64,000 nucleotides of DNA from assembly GCA_015056735.1 (NCBI GenBank), contig SVFT01000001.1, forward strand, positions 372,001-436,000. Reading direction: 5' to 3'. A program made the position numbers and the translations under genes. The stretch comes from Lachnospiraceae bacterium (lineage in GTDB: Bacteria > Bacillota > Clostridia > Lachnospirales > Lachnospiraceae). The notes below the pieces were generated by a model. It worked only from the letters and a program-made list of their open reading frames with translations, was not told the DNA's origin and did no database searches. Shown here piece after piece: positions 44,452-52,980 of this stretch (positions within the stretch are counted from its first letter, which is position 1; the number at the start of each line of letters is the position of its first letter).

Positions 44452-45678
44452 ATGAAAAAATATGAAATAGATACAAATGAAAACAAGGAGTTTTTAAAGA
44501 CGTTACGCAATGACCTGCTTTCGTTCGGTCACAGGTTCCCTTCGGAAAACGGCAGCGCGTATTATCTGGGCGACGACGGCAGCCCGTGGATGGACAGACC
44601 GCGTGAGACGTGGATAACCTGCCGTATGGCACATGTTTACAGCATGGGAGAGATCCTTGGGCATAAAGGGAGTAAGCAGCTTGCGGAAGATGCGATCCGC
44701 GGTCTTCTCGGCGAATTGCATGATGAACAAAACGGTGGCTGGTATGCAGGCGTTACCAAGGACGGAGATCCGCTTCCGGACAAAATGTGCTACGCGCACG
44801 CTTTTGTGATCCTGGCGGCATCCTCGGCCAGCCTGATCCATGTAGGCGGTGCGGATGAGCTCCTGAAACAGGCAATCGAAGTATACGATCGCTATTTCTG
44901 GGATGAGCGGGAAGGCATGGCGGCAGATACGTGGAATACGGAATTTACCGTGCTTTCCGACTACAGGGGCATCAATTCCAATATGCACTCCGTGGAAGCG
45001 CATCTGGCGGCCGCTGATGTCCTTAAGGATGAACGGTACCGGATCAGAGCGGGCAGGATCATCGATCATGTCATCAAATGGGCAGGAGAGAATAAGTGGC
45101 GCATTCCCGAGCATTTTTCCAAGGATTGGAAGCCTGATCTGATGCTCAACCGTGAACGCCCCGCTGATCCGTTCAAACCCTTTGGGGCTACGCCCGGACA
45201 TGGTATCGAGTGGGCGAGACTGATCGTGCAGTATGCACTTTCCGCACACCGCGATCAGAAGAAGATACGCGAAGAATACATAGAAGCTGCGTCTAACCTG
45301 TATGATCGCGCCATTCGAGACGGCTGGTTTGCAGACGGTGAGCCGGGCATCTGCTACACGACCGACTGGGAAGGAAAGCCTGTTGTGCATGACAGAATGC
45401 ACTGGACGCTTGCGGAAGCGATCAATTCATCGGCAGTGCTGTACCGGATCCTGGGGACGGAGCGATATGCAAAGGATTATGCAATGTTCATGCAGTATCT
45501 GGATGAAAAGGTGCTCGATCATGAAAAGGGATCGTGGTTCCATCAGCTTGATCAAAATAACAGACTGACAGGTACGGTATGGCCCGGTAAATCCGATCTG
45601 TACCATGCATTTCAGGCAACGCTCATTCCGTACAGCAAAGACCAGGCGGTGTCTGTTACACCCGCCTTACTACTGTAA
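44452..45678 (+). CDS. AGE/YihS-type aldose-ketose isomerase
   Basis: This (alpha/alpha)6-barrel enzyme (408 aa) belongs to the N-acylglucosamine-2-epimerase superfamily. It is closest in motif pattern to YihS, which interconverts sulfoquinovose/sulfofructose and, in vitro, mannose/fructose. Candidate active-site residues are R58 (WITCRMAHVYS), H179 (SNMHSVEAH), H250 and E253 (TPGHGIEWARL) and H385 (DLYHAFQ). The YTTDWEGKPVV stretch also matches. No sulfofructose-phosphate aldolase or transaldolase is adjacent, and the neighbouring kinase looks like a fructokinase, so mannose isomerase is the better guess. No good ribosome site is visible (AGAGAC). Confidence 0.82.
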   Translation: MKKYEIDTNENKEFLKTLRNDLLSFGHRFPSENGSAYYLGDDGSPWMDRPRETWITCRMAHVYSMGEILGHKGSKQLAEDAIRGLLGELHDEQNGGWYAGVTKDGDPLPDKMCYAHAFVILAASSASLIHVGGADELLKQAIEVYDRYFWDEREGMAADTWNTEFTVLSDYRGINSNMHSVEAHLAAADVLKDERYRIRAGRIIDHVIKWAGENKWRIPEHFSKDWKPDLMLNRERPADPFKPFGATPGHGIEWARLIVQYALSAHRDQKKIREEYIEAASNLYDRAIRDGWFADGEPGICYTTDWEGKPVVHDRMHWTLAEAINSSAVLYRILGTERYAKDYAMFMQYLDEKVLDHEKGSWFHQLDQNNRLTGTVWPGKSDLYHAFQATLIPYSKDQAVSVTPALLL

Positions 45679-45691
45679 TGCGTACTATATG

Positions 45692-45728
45692 ACCCGAAAA
45701 TCGGCAGGTTCCGGTTTTCGGGTTTTTG
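45692..45728 (+). terminator. Terminator of the ROK-kinase-isomerase operon
   Basis: ACCCGAAAA (45692-45700) pairs with TTTTCGGGT (45715-45723), with an inner CGG/CCG pair, followed by a T run. Confidence 0.85.
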
Positions 45729-45732
45729 TTTG

Positions 45733-45773
45733 TCCGACATTTCTGCAGAGGCTGGCAAAAATGTCGGATTTTT
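45733..45773 (+). terminator. Second terminator-like hairpin overlapping a promoter
   Basis: TCCGACATTT (45733-45742) pairs perfectly with AAATGTCGGA (45759-45768), followed by five T. It is directly behind the first terminator and overlaps the -35/spacer of the next promoter. Confidence 0.6.
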
Positions 45774-45775
45774 GT

Positions 45776-45781
45776 TATAAT
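45776..45781 (+). promoter_or_regulatory. -10 element of the epimerase gene
   Basis: TATAAT (45776-45781), 18 bases before the ATG. The -35 candidate TGGCAA (45753-45758) is weak and lies within the hairpin loop. Confidence 0.55.
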
Positions 45782-45799
45782 CATCGTTAGGAGACTATT

Positions 45800-46576
45800 A
45801 TGGACAGACAATGGCTGATCAATCCGCGCCTTGGTTCGATCGATGAACAGGCTGCTCTCGCAGAGCGATACGGCGCGCGATTTGAATTTCATGAATTCTA
45901 TTTCCCGCAGATCTATGAAGATGAGGATGCGGTCAGAACAAGGATCGAACGTTACAATGCGCTGGACAGAGAGCACGGGCATGATACGCTTCACGGTGTA
46001 TTCTTCAGCGTTGATCCCGGCAGCATGGACACTGTCGTGCGTGAACACAGCCAGAAGCTGATGATGCGATCAATGGAGATCGCATCCGCATTATCGTGTC
46101 GCGGCGTTGTGTTTCACTCTGCGCTCATTACGGGCCTCAACACACCCGTATATTTAAATGAATGGATCGATAGCTATTCTGCCATGATGCGTAAGCTTTG
46201 TGAGGCATATCCGCATATGAGCGTCTGGACAGAGAATACGACGGAGCAGGAACCGGATAATCTTGTGAAGCTCGCGGAGCTTATGAAGGATGTACCGAAT
46301 TTCGGTCTCTGCCTTGATTACGGGCATGCGCTTCTTACGACGACACCGATCGAAGTATGGGTGAAGGCAATGGCGCCTTATGTGTGTCATATGCACATGA
46401 ACGACAACGACTTGAAGTCTGATCTGCATCAGGCACCGGGAGACGGAAAGGTCGATTATAAAGAGTGCTTCCGCCTTCTGGAAAAGTACGATATCAATAC
46501 ACCGATCCTGCTTGAGATCGAGGGATTAGAGCGGCAGGAACGCGGATTACGTTATCTTTCTTCTTTGAAGATATAA
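45800..46576 (+). CDS. Sugar phosphate isomerase/epimerase (AP-endonuclease-2 TIM barrel)
   Basis: This soluble 258-aa protein has the xylose-isomerase-like TIM-barrel pattern. Metal ligands are suggested by SVWTENTTEQE, LCLDYGHA, HMHMNDND and the final LLEIEG. HQAPGDGKVDYKE is the usual loop before the last strands. AGGAG lies upstream of the ATG. It has its own promoter behind two terminators, so it is regulated apart from the sugar operon. A related carbohydrate role is likely, but the substrate cannot be named. Confidence 0.85.
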   Translation: MDRQWLINPRLGSIDEQAALAERYGARFEFHEFYFPQIYEDEDAVRTRIERYNALDREHGHDTLHGVFFSVDPGSMDTVVREHSQKLMMRSMEIASALSCRGVVFHSALITGLNTPVYLNEWIDSYSAMMRKLCEAYPHMSVWTENTTEQEPDNLVKLAELMKDVPNFGLCLDYGHALLTTTPIEVWVKAMAPYVCHMHMNDNDLKSDLHQAPGDGKVDYKECFRLLEKYDINTPILLEIEGLERQERGLRYLSSLKI

Positions 46577-46678
46577 AATATCGGGTGATATTTAACTTAC
46601 ATCAGGTTGAAAAAACTTGGTAAAATAAAAACGGAAACAGTTTGGAGGGTTGTCTAAAGAAAGTGGATAGGTGATTGG

Positions 46679-47191
46679 ATGTTTGAAAAAGGTGCTATGA
46701 TCATTTATGGCAGCAATGGGGTATGCAGAGTTGAAGAAGTAAGCGAGATGGATCTTACGGGTTCCGGGAACAGCAAACTTTACTACACGCTTTCGCAGAT
46801 CGGTCGTGCGGGAGGTCGTATCTATACGCCTACGGATAACGAGAAAGTAGTCATGCGTCCTGTTATGTCCAGAGACGAGGCGCTCAGCCTGATCGATGAG
46901 ATCGAAGAGCTGGATGTTCTGACGATCATTTCCGAGAAAACGCGTGAAGCGGAGTATAAGGAAGCGATCCATAAATGCGATCCGCATGAGTATGTCAGGG
47001 TTCTGAAAACGATCCATGTCCGTATGCTGGAGCGTATTGCCGAGGGCAAGAAAGTTACGGCGCTTGATGAGAAATATTATGCATTGGCGGAAAAGAATCT
47101 TGTCAGTGAACTGGCGGTTGCGCTGGGAATGGAGCAGAATGATGCGCGTACGTGTGTGGTCACACGTGTGGGCGGATTGCTTGAGGCCTGA
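46679..47191 (+). CDS. CarD/CdnL-family transcription regulator
   Basis: This 170-aa protein has an N-terminal RNA-polymerase-interacting Tudor-like domain (about residues 1-60; KGAMIIYGSNGVCRVEEV...YYTLSQIG). A helical C-terminal domain (about 70-170) follows. CarD proteins bind the polymerase beta subunit and stabilise open promoter complexes. The N-terminal match is clear, the C-terminal part more divergent. A -10 (TAAAAT, 46621-46626) lies upstream; AGGTG precedes the ATG. Confidence 0.85.
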   Translation: MFEKGAMIIYGSNGVCRVEEVSEMDLTGSGNSKLYYTLSQIGRAGGRIYTPTDNEKVVMRPVMSRDEALSLIDEIEELDVLTIISEKTREAEYKEAIHKCDPHEYVRVLKTIHVRMLERIAEGKKVTALDEKYYALAEKNLVSELAVALGMEQNDARTCVVTRVGGLLEA

Positions 47192-47223
47192 CCGTTTGGG
47201 ACATCATTCAGTATAAAGCGTAT

Positions 47224-47255
47224 AAAAAGCCTCCCGACGTATCGGGAGGCTTTTT
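47224..47255. terminator. Bidirectional terminator
   Basis: AAAAAGCCTCCCGA and TCGGGAGGCTTTTT are perfectly complementary around a four-base loop. It serves the carD gene (+) and the nitroreductase gene (-). Confidence 0.93.
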
Positions 47256-47277
47256 CATGCGTATTCTGTCGGAAACG

Positions 47278-47820
47278 TTATGCCATGAATGACACGAGCT
47301 CTTCGACCGGTTTGCGTTTCGGTGCTGTCGGCTCTTCGTCCGGATAACCGATCGGAATGAGAGCGATCACATCGCGATCTTCAGGAAGATTTAAAAGCTT
47401 TGCTGTTTTTTCGGGATCAAAGATACCCATGATAACGCTGCCGATCCCTTTCTCGTATGCTGCAAGGCAGAATGCTTCGCTTGCAACACCGGCATCATAC
47501 ATCTGCCAGCCGCCTTCACGTATCGTGGAGTATGAGCCGTCTCGCTCAAAACCGGAACGGTTTTTGATGATCGTTACGGCGATCAGCATCGGCGCATTCT
47601 TCATGATCTCGCCATTGTGAGGATAGGCATCCGTACATGTGTCTGCGACTTTGTCTTTCAGAGCGCCCTCTAACGCAATATAGCGTGTGATCTGCGTATG
47701 CTTCCAGCTGGGTGCGTAGGATGCGGTCTCAACGATCTCACCAAGGAGTGCATGATCCACCTTGTCGGATTTGAATTTACGGATACTTCTGCGTCCTTTA
47801 ATGCATTCTTTTGCTGTCAT
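47278..47820 (-). CDS. Nitroreductase-family flavoprotein
   Basis: This FMN enzyme (180 aa) belongs to the nitroreductase family, which reduces nitro groups, quinones or flavin with NAD(P)H. Features are the N-terminal CIKGRRSIRKFK, SYAPSWKHTQ, a central DAGVASEAFCLAAYEKGIGS and the C-terminal IPIGYPDEEPTAPKRKPVEELV. The start at 47820 is chosen over in-frame codons further upstream because GGGAGG precedes it. It is monocistronic and divergent from folC. Confidence 0.9.
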   Translation of the reverse strand: MTAKECIKGRRSIRKFKSDKVDHALLGEIVETASYAPSWKHTQITRYIALEGALKDKVADTCTDAYPHNGEIMKNAPMLIAVTIIKNRSGFERDGSYSTIREGGWQMYDAGVASEAFCLAAYEKGIGSVIMGIFDPEKTAKLLNLPEDRDVIALIPIGYPDEEPTAPKRKPVEELVSFMA

Positions 47821-47899
47821 ATGATAACCTCCCGTGATGTTTAGTAATACCTTTTCGTGTAACATCATCATAGCATAGCAATACAGCAAAAGACAATGG

Positions 47900-47905
47900 T
47901 ATAAT
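47900..47905 (+). promoter_or_regulatory. -10 element of the folate operon
   Basis: TATAAT (47900-47905), about 20 bases before the folC ATG. The transcription start would be near 47912, with GGAGTGGG as ribosome site. No convincing -35. Confidence 0.55.
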
Positions 47906-47925
47906 ACAACTTGGAGTGGGATATT

Positions 47926-49293
47926 ATGACAGAAACAACAAGTGTTATTGAATTAATGAACAACGAGATCATGACCTATGAGGAAGCCCGCGCATATTTT
48001 GACGCAATGAAAGGCCTGGGGAGCGTACCCGGTCTGGACAGCATCAGACGTTTGCTTCATGCGCTCGGTGATCCGCAGCAGGATCTTTCCGTTATCCATA
48101 TTGCAGGGACGAACGGGAAGGGCAGTACGGCGGCCTACATAGCATCTGTGCTCAAGGCAGGCGGATATCGTGTGGGACGTTTCCATTCGCCCGCTGTCTT
48201 TCATGAACTGGAGACGATCCGTATCGGTGAGAAGAATATATCCAAGTCTGATTTTACGAAAGGAATGGAAGAGATCCGTAAAGCATGCGTTACGATCACG
48301 GGATGCAATTATGCACACCCCACCGTATTTGAAGCGGAGACGGCTCTGGCGCTTTGGTATTTTCGGAAAGAAAATTGCGACCCTGTCATTCTTGAGGTTG
48401 GGATGGGCGGACGTCTTGATGCGACCAATGTGATCGAAAAGCCGCTGGTATCCGTTCTGACTTCGATCAGCATGGATCATATGGCGTTTCTTGGAGATAC
48501 GCTTGCGCAGATCGCTGCTGAAAAAGCAGGCGTTATTAAAAAGAGCTGCCCTGTTGTATCGACCTTGCAGCAGGAAGATGCCATGCAGGTGATCACAGAT
48601 ACCTGCATGGCGCGCAGTGCCGCGTTATACCTTGCCGATCCAGCGCTAGCCACATCGGTAAAACGTAATTTAACAAAACAGAAATTCGTCTATAAAGGGA
48701 TGAAACTGGAGACGATGCTTCTCGGCAATTATGAGATCGAGAATGCCGTGACGGCGCTTCTTACGATCGACGTTCTTAAGACGCTCGGATATCCCGTTTC
48801 GGATGCGCGCATGCAAAAGGGGATCCGTGATGCCGTGTGGCCGGGCCGCTTTGAAGTGATCGGCCGAAAACCTCTTTTTATCCTCGATGGGGCCCATAAT
48901 CCGGATGCTGCGGCAAAGCTTCTGGAGACCCTGAACTTTCATTTTACAAACAAAAAGATAATCACTATAATAGGAATGTTGAAGGACAAGGAATGCGAGA
49001 AAGTAGCGGAGATCCTCTCCGGCGCATCATCACATGTTGTGACCGTTACGCCGCCGCATAATCCAAGGGCACTTCCCGCATATGAGCTCGCGCTTCTGGT
49101 CCGCCCGCATCAGTCGATGGTGACAGCGGCGGACAGTATTCAGGAAGCGGTTGAGCTTTCCTATCTGATGGCCGGAAAGGACGATGTGATCCTCGCCTGC
49201 GGTTCTCTTTCCTATCTGAAAGAAGCAAAGGGATGGGCGCAGGCACACGATCGTTTTGGGAGTGATACGCATGGTAGATCAAGAGAAGATTAA
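47926..49293 (+). CDS. folC: Folylpolyglutamate/dihydrofolate synthase
   Basis: This ligase (455 aa) adds glutamate to dihydropteroate and folates with ATP. The P-loop is [31 protein letters not shown], the [16 protein letters not shown] stretch and the C-terminal [10 protein letters not shown] are standard. The ATG at 47926 is chosen for its GGAGTGGG site; an upstream TTG (47911) overlaps that site. It is the first gene of folC-folE-folP-folBK and overlaps folE by 23 bases. Confidence 0.94.
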   Translation: MTETTSVIELMNNEIMTYEEARAYFDAMKGLGSVPGLDSIRRLLHALGDPQQDLSVIHIAGTNGKGSTAAYIASVLKAGGYRVGRFHSPAVFHELETIRIGEKNISKSDFTKGMEEIRKACVTITGCNYAHPTVFEAETALALWYFRKENCDPVILEVGMGGRLDATNVIEKPLVSVLTSISMDHMAFLGDTLAQIAAEKAGVIKKSCPVVSTLQQEDAMQVITDTCMARSAALYLADPALATSVKRNLTKQKFVYKGMKLETMLLGNYEIENAVTALLTIDVLKTLGYPVSDARMQKGIRDAVWPGRFEVIGRKPLFILDGAHNPDAAAKLLETLNFHFTNKKIITIIGMLKDKECEKVAEILSGASSHVVTVTPPHNPRALPAYELALLVRPHQSMVTAADSIQEAVELSYLMAGKDDVILACGSLSYLKEAKGWAQAHDRFGSDTHGRSRED

Positions 49294-49831
49294 AGAAGGC
49301 GTTCGCCTGATCCTGGAAGGGATCGGCGAGGATCCGGGCCGGGAGGGCCTGAAAGAGACCCCGGATCGGATCGCCCGTATGTATGAAGAGATATTCGAAG
49401 GGATCGGCCGGGATGCATCCGACCATCTGTCCAAGCGCTTTACGGCACCGGATAACGGGATTGTGCTTGAAAAGGATATCGTTTTTTATTCCATGTGCGA
49501 GCATCATCTGCTTCCGTTCTACGGGAAAGCACATGTGGCTTACATACCTGACGGGAGTGTCGTTGGACTCAGCAAGCTGGCACGTACGGTTGAGGTGTTC
49601 GCAAAACGCCCGCAACTGCAGGAACGGATGACTTCCGAGATCGCAGAAGCGATTATGACAGAACTGTCACCTAAAGGCGTTATGGTCCTTGTAGAGGCAG
49701 AGCATATGTGTATGACGATGCGCGGCGTACGCAAGCCCGGCAGTAAGACGGTAACGGTGAAGTGTCTGGGACAGTTTCGTGAGGAGAGACTGCAGGATCG
49801 ATTTTACGAAATGCTTCGAAGAGGTGAGTGA
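49271..49831 (+). CDS. folE: GTP cyclohydrolase I
   Basis: This enzyme (186 aa) opens GTP to dihydroneopterin triphosphate, the first step of folate synthesis. The zinc-binding [19 protein letters not shown] and [11 protein letters not shown] motifs are intact. The start has GGGAGTG upstream inside folC. The stop overlaps the ribosome site of folP. Confidence 0.95.
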   Translation: MVDQEKIKEGVRLILEGIGEDPGREGLKETPDRIARMYEEIFEGIGRDASDHLSKRFTAPDNGIVLEKDIVFYSMCEHHLLPFYGKAHVAYIPDGSVVGLSKLARTVEVFAKRPQLQERMTSEIAEAIMTELSPKGVMVLVEAEHMCMTMRGVRKPGSKTVTVKCLGQFREERLQDRFYEMLRRGE

Positions 49832-49833
49832 TC

Positions 49834-50604
49834 ATGAAGATTGGCAACAGGGAATTTGACTTGGAGCATGATGTATATATCATGGGGATCCTGAACATGA
49901 CACCGGATTCGTTTTCGGACGGCGGCAGGTATCTTGATAGAGAACAAGCGTTATTTCATGCGGAACAGATGTTAAATGAAGGCGCATCCATTATCGACAT
50001 CGGGGGTGAATCTACACGTCCCGGTTCGAAGCCGCTTTCGGATGAAGAGGAGATGGAACGTGTCCTTCCGATCATCGAGGCCATCAAATCGAGAATTGAC
50101 ATTCCGATCTCTCTTGATACGTACCACAGTAAGACGGCGGAAGAGGGCATCCGGCTCGGTGTCGATCTGGTGAATGATATTTACGGGCTGATGTATGACG
50201 GAACAATGGGACCGGTGGTCGCAAAGTATGATATCCCGTGTGTCCTCATGCAGTATTTTGACTATACGCTTGAGGAGATGATGCAGACAGCGGATGATGC
50301 AGGCATCTTACGCGATCGGATCATTCTGGATCCGGGTATCGGCTTTGGAAAAACCACAGAGCAAAATCTGCATTTAATCTGCCATCCGGATGCGCTTGCG
50401 TCCTATCATCTGCCGATGCTTTTAGGTGCATCACGCAAATCCGTGATCGGTAATGTGCTCGGTATCCCGGTGGAGGAGCGTCTTGCTGGAACGGTCGCAT
50501 TGACCACGGCAGGCGTACTGGCGGGATATTCGATCATCCGTGTCCATGATGTAAAAGAGAACTATGAAGCGGCGAAGCTTGCACTGGCAATGAAAAATGC
50601 CTGA
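49834..50604 (+). CDS. folP: Dihydropteroate synthase
   Basis: This TIM-barrel enzyme (256 aa) joins the pterin to p-aminobenzoate and is the target of sulfonamides. Signature stretches are IMGILNMTPDSFSDGG, DIGGESTRPGS and DPGIGFGKT; the C-terminal region has GASRKSVIG. The ATG at 49834 with GAGGTGA upstream is chosen over the GTG at 49828. It is followed after 35 bases by folBK. Confidence 0.95.
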   Translation: MKIGNREFDLEHDVYIMGILNMTPDSFSDGGRYLDREQALFHAEQMLNEGASIIDIGGESTRPGSKPLSDEEEMERVLPIIEAIKSRIDIPISLDTYHSKTAEEGIRLGVDLVNDIYGLMYDGTMGPVVAKYDIPCVLMQYFDYTLEEMMQTADDAGILRDRIILDPGIGFGKTTEQNLHLICHPDALASYHLPMLLGASRKSVIGNVLGIPVEERLAGTVALTTAGVLAGYSIIRVHDVKENYEAAKLALAMKNA

Positions 50605-50639
50605 ACGCTTTGGCCGGGTCGTATGACCGGAGTGTGATT

Positions 50640-51473
50640 ATGCAAAAAAGCATGACTGATGAAATCAAGATCGAGGGGCTTGTGATCTTTGCCCATCACG
50701 GCGTGTATCCGGAAGAGACGAAGCTTGGCCAGACATTTATCGTCAATGCCACGCTGTTTACGGATACGAAAGCGGCCGGGTACTCGGACGATCTGACGCA
50801 GTCTGTAAACTACGGGACTGCATGCAGCGAGATCTACACCTTTCTGACTGAACATACGTATAAGCTTTTAGAGGCGGCGGTAGAACACCTAGCGGCACAT
50901 CTTCTGCACAGGTTTCCGCTGATCGGCGGCGTGACGCTGGAATTGAAAAAGCCGGGCGCACCGATCCGTTATCCGTTTGACTGCGTATCCGTGAAGATCC
51001 ACCGCGAGTGGAAAGCGGCGGCGATCTCATACGGCTCCAACATGGGGGATAAGAGAAGATATATAGAAGAAGCGCTCCGTGCGATCGAAGCGGATGAGAA
51101 TATCCGGAACGTCAGATGTTCCGAACTCATTGAAACGGAACCGTACGGCGGTGTTGAGCAGGATGTCTTCTTAAACGGCGCTGCTGTTTTGGAGACGCTT
51201 TACGATCCGGAAGAGCTGCTTCATTTTCTCCAGAGCCTCGAACAGAGGGCCGGGCGCGAGAGGCTCGTTCACTGGGGACCGCGGACGCTCGATCTGGATA
51301 TCGTATTTTACGAAGAGGAAGTGATCCGTTCGGATGATCTGATCGTGCCGCATATCGATATGCATAACCGCGCGTTCGTGCTTGAACCGCTCTCGCAGGT
51401 AGCACCGGGCTGGATCCACCCGATCTATGGGAAAAGCGTGACGGCGCTGCTTGATCGTTTGAATGAACAATAG
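50640..51473 (+). CDS. folBK: Dihydroneopterin aldolase - HPPK fusion
   Basis: This bifunctional enzyme (277 aa) carries two consecutive folate steps. Residues 1-120 are FolB (LVIFAHHGVYPEETKLGQTF, NYGTACSEIY, FDCVSVKIHR). Residues 125-277 are FolK (SYGSNMGDKRRYIEEAL, ETEPYGGVEQDVFLN, the HWGPRTLDLDIVFY signature and PHIDMHNRAFVLEPL). The ATG at 50640 has GGAGTG upstream. The fusion is known in other Firmicutes. The operon has no dihydrofolate reductase gene. Confidence 0.95.
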   Translation: MQKSMTDEIKIEGLVIFAHHGVYPEETKLGQTFIVNATLFTDTKAAGYSDDLTQSVNYGTACSEIYTFLTEHTYKLLEAAVEHLAAHLLHRFPLIGGVTLELKKPGAPIRYPFDCVSVKIHREWKAAAISYGSNMGDKRRYIEEALRAIEADENIRNVRCSELIETEPYGGVEQDVFLNGAAVLETLYDPEELLHFLQSLEQRAGRERLVHWGPRTLDLDIVFYEEEVIRSDDLIVPHIDMHNRAFVLEPLSQVAPGWIHPIYGKSVTALLDRLNEQ

Positions 51474-51477
51474 ATAC

Positions 51478-51518
51478 AAAAAAGCCCTTCGCTTCAGGAA
51501 TGCAGCGGAGGGCTTTCA
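51478..51518. terminator. Bidirectional terminator
   Basis: AAAGCCCT (51481-51488) pairs with AGGGCTTT (51509-51516) with a further GC/GC pair inside. A and T flanks allow use on both strands. It is shared by the folate operon and the convergent DUF5050-like gene. Confidence 0.75.
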
Positions 51519-51525
51519 TTATGCG

Positions 51526-52563
51526 CTAATCTTCTTCCGCCTGCGCAACGACCTTGGCCGCGGCACTGAAGGTGCCAAGCTGCAGCATGCCGTTTGCAGG
51601 GACTTTGTAGACTGGAGCCGGTTCGTCGAATGCATTGAAGTAGACGTATTTTGACGTTACATTGATGTTCTGGTAGACGCCCGGACTTACGATCTCGGCT
51701 TCGCCGCCGTTAATGGGCACACGTTTCAAAGCCGGTGAATCTGTCTTGCCGGTCTGGTAATAGATATAATCGTCCGAGAGGTTATAGAGCTCGCAGTACT
51801 CCGGAACGAGCTCTTCAACAGACTTATCGGACAGATTGAAACGGCTGATATGATAGCCCTGTTCCACATCGATAAAATAGATGTAGTTGCCACGGTTCTG
51901 CGGCATGTAGCAGTTGTGCGGATAGATCGGCGCCGAGAACCCGGATTCCGCATTCAGCGTACGCAGGTAATGATCATTCCCGGTTCCCTGATAGTAGATC
52001 GTGGTCCCGATCATGCAGGAAGGATTGATCGCCGTATCGGCAATGTCCTTTTCATCTTTGCCAAAGACGGAGATACTCTTCAGATGCGTACCGGTCTTTG
52101 TTGCATAGTCCTGAAAATAGATCCGGTTGCCGATCATCTGCATGGCCGGCACATTGCATCTTTTGATACAATCTGCCCGGTTTCCTTCCGAATCGATCCG
52201 ATAGATCCCGCTCGTTTTAAAGATCGCCGTTGTGAAGTCCATGTTGGCGTCTGCCAGCGACTGATAGTAGAAGACAAGATCGCCTGCCGCATTGAGCATA
52301 TATGCCTGCGACTTGGAGAGCTTCATGATCTCTGTTTCGTTGGGGAGCATCCGGTAGAGTGCATTGTGATCGTACGGATTGGAAAAGAAAACGTACTTGT
52401 CGCTCTCGGCAAAAAGTCCGCCGTTATACAGATTCCCGGCGCTGTTTCCGACCGTGTCGGGCGGATTTTCCGGCACATACTGACTGTATTTGGAATATAC
52501 GATCGCACCGATGATCCCAAGGATCATAACGGCAGCCAAAACGTATTGTATGATCTTCTTCAT
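51526..52563 (-). CDS. Membrane-anchored DUF5050-like beta-propeller protein
   Basis: This 345-aa protein has an N-terminal membrane anchor (residues 4-24) and a large extracytoplasmic part with repeated short motifs such as YVFFSNPYDHNALYRM, IYFQDY, IYYQGTGNDHYLRTL, IYFIDVEQGYHISRF and IYYQTGK. These Y-F/Y-rich repeats at about 40-residue spacing are typical of DUF5050-type propellers found in clostridia. The function is not known; surface binding is likely. AAGGGGG precedes the ATG. On the minus strand TATAAT (52592-52587) is its -10, with a weak TTTCAA -35. Confidence 0.75.
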   Translation of the reverse strand: MKKIIQYVLAAVMILGIIGAIVYSKYSQYVPENPPDTVGNSAGNLYNGGLFAESDKYVFFSNPYDHNALYRMLPNETEIMKLSKSQAYMLNAAGDLVFYYQSLADANMDFTTAIFKTSGIYRIDSEGNRADCIKRCNVPAMQMIGNRIYFQDYATKTGTHLKSISVFGKDEKDIADTAINPSCMIGTTIYYQGTGNDHYLRTLNAESGFSAPIYPHNCYMPQNRGNYIYFIDVEQGYHISRFNLSDKSVEELVPEYCELYNLSDDYIYYQTGKTDSPALKRVPINGGEAEIVSPGVYQNINVTSKYVYFNAFDEPAPVYKVPANGMLQLGTFSAAAKVVAQAEED

Positions 52564-52638
52564 TTCTGAAGTCCCCCTTCTGTTTTATTATAGACCTTAA
52601 TCCGCTGTTTTGAAAGGCATAAAACGAGCCGTGAACGC

Positions 52639-52667
52639 TTGCACGGTGTCTGTAGATGTACTAAAAT
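52639..52667 (+). promoter_or_regulatory. Promoter of the chorismate mutase-ppx-ppk operon
   Basis: TTGCAC (52639-52644), 17 bases, TAAAAT (52662-52667). About 38 bases upstream of the chorismate mutase start. Confidence 0.7.
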
Positions 52668-52704
52668 GAACGGTAAATAAAGGGTTTTCGAAAGGACAGA
52701 TACA

Positions 52705-52980
52705 ATGGATCTTAAGACCTGCAGAGAGCAGCTGGATGTGATCGACAAGCAGCTGGTCACGCTCCTTGAAGAGCGGATGAAGATCTCCGCGTTTGTGGCG
52801 GAGGATAAGCTCAGGACCGGTAAGCCCATCCTTGATCGCGAGCGCGAAGAGCAGAAACTTGACGCGGTGGAAGAGATGACCGAAGGAGCTTTGCATAAAG
52901 CGCCGATGCGATCGATCTTTACAGAGATCATGAGAAGCAGCAGAGAACTGCAGGAGGCATGGCAAAAAGGAGAGAGGTAA
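52705..52980 (+). CDS. Chorismate mutase (AroQ class)
   Basis: This small all-helical enzyme (91 aa) turns chorismate into prephenate for Phe and Tyr synthesis. The AroQ pattern is visible: CREQLDVIDKQLVTLLEERMKIS, AEDKLRTGKPILDREREEQ and a C-terminal helix with FTEIMRSSRELQ. It stands alone, without prephenate dehydratase. AAAGGA precedes the ATG. Its stop codon overlaps the start of the Ppx gene by one base (TAATG). Confidence 0.9.
   Translation: MDLKTCREQLDVIDKQLVTLLEERMKISAFVAEDKLRTGKPILDREREEQKLDAVEEMTEGALHKAPMRSIFTEIMRSSRELQEAWQKGER

Noticed and set aside
44452-45678. Sulfoquinovose degradation locus
   Set aside because: The isomerase resembles YihS, but no sulfofructose-phosphate aldolase, transaldolase, sulfolactaldehyde enzyme or sulfoquinovosidase is present, and the kinase looks like fructokinase. 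I kept it only as an open question.
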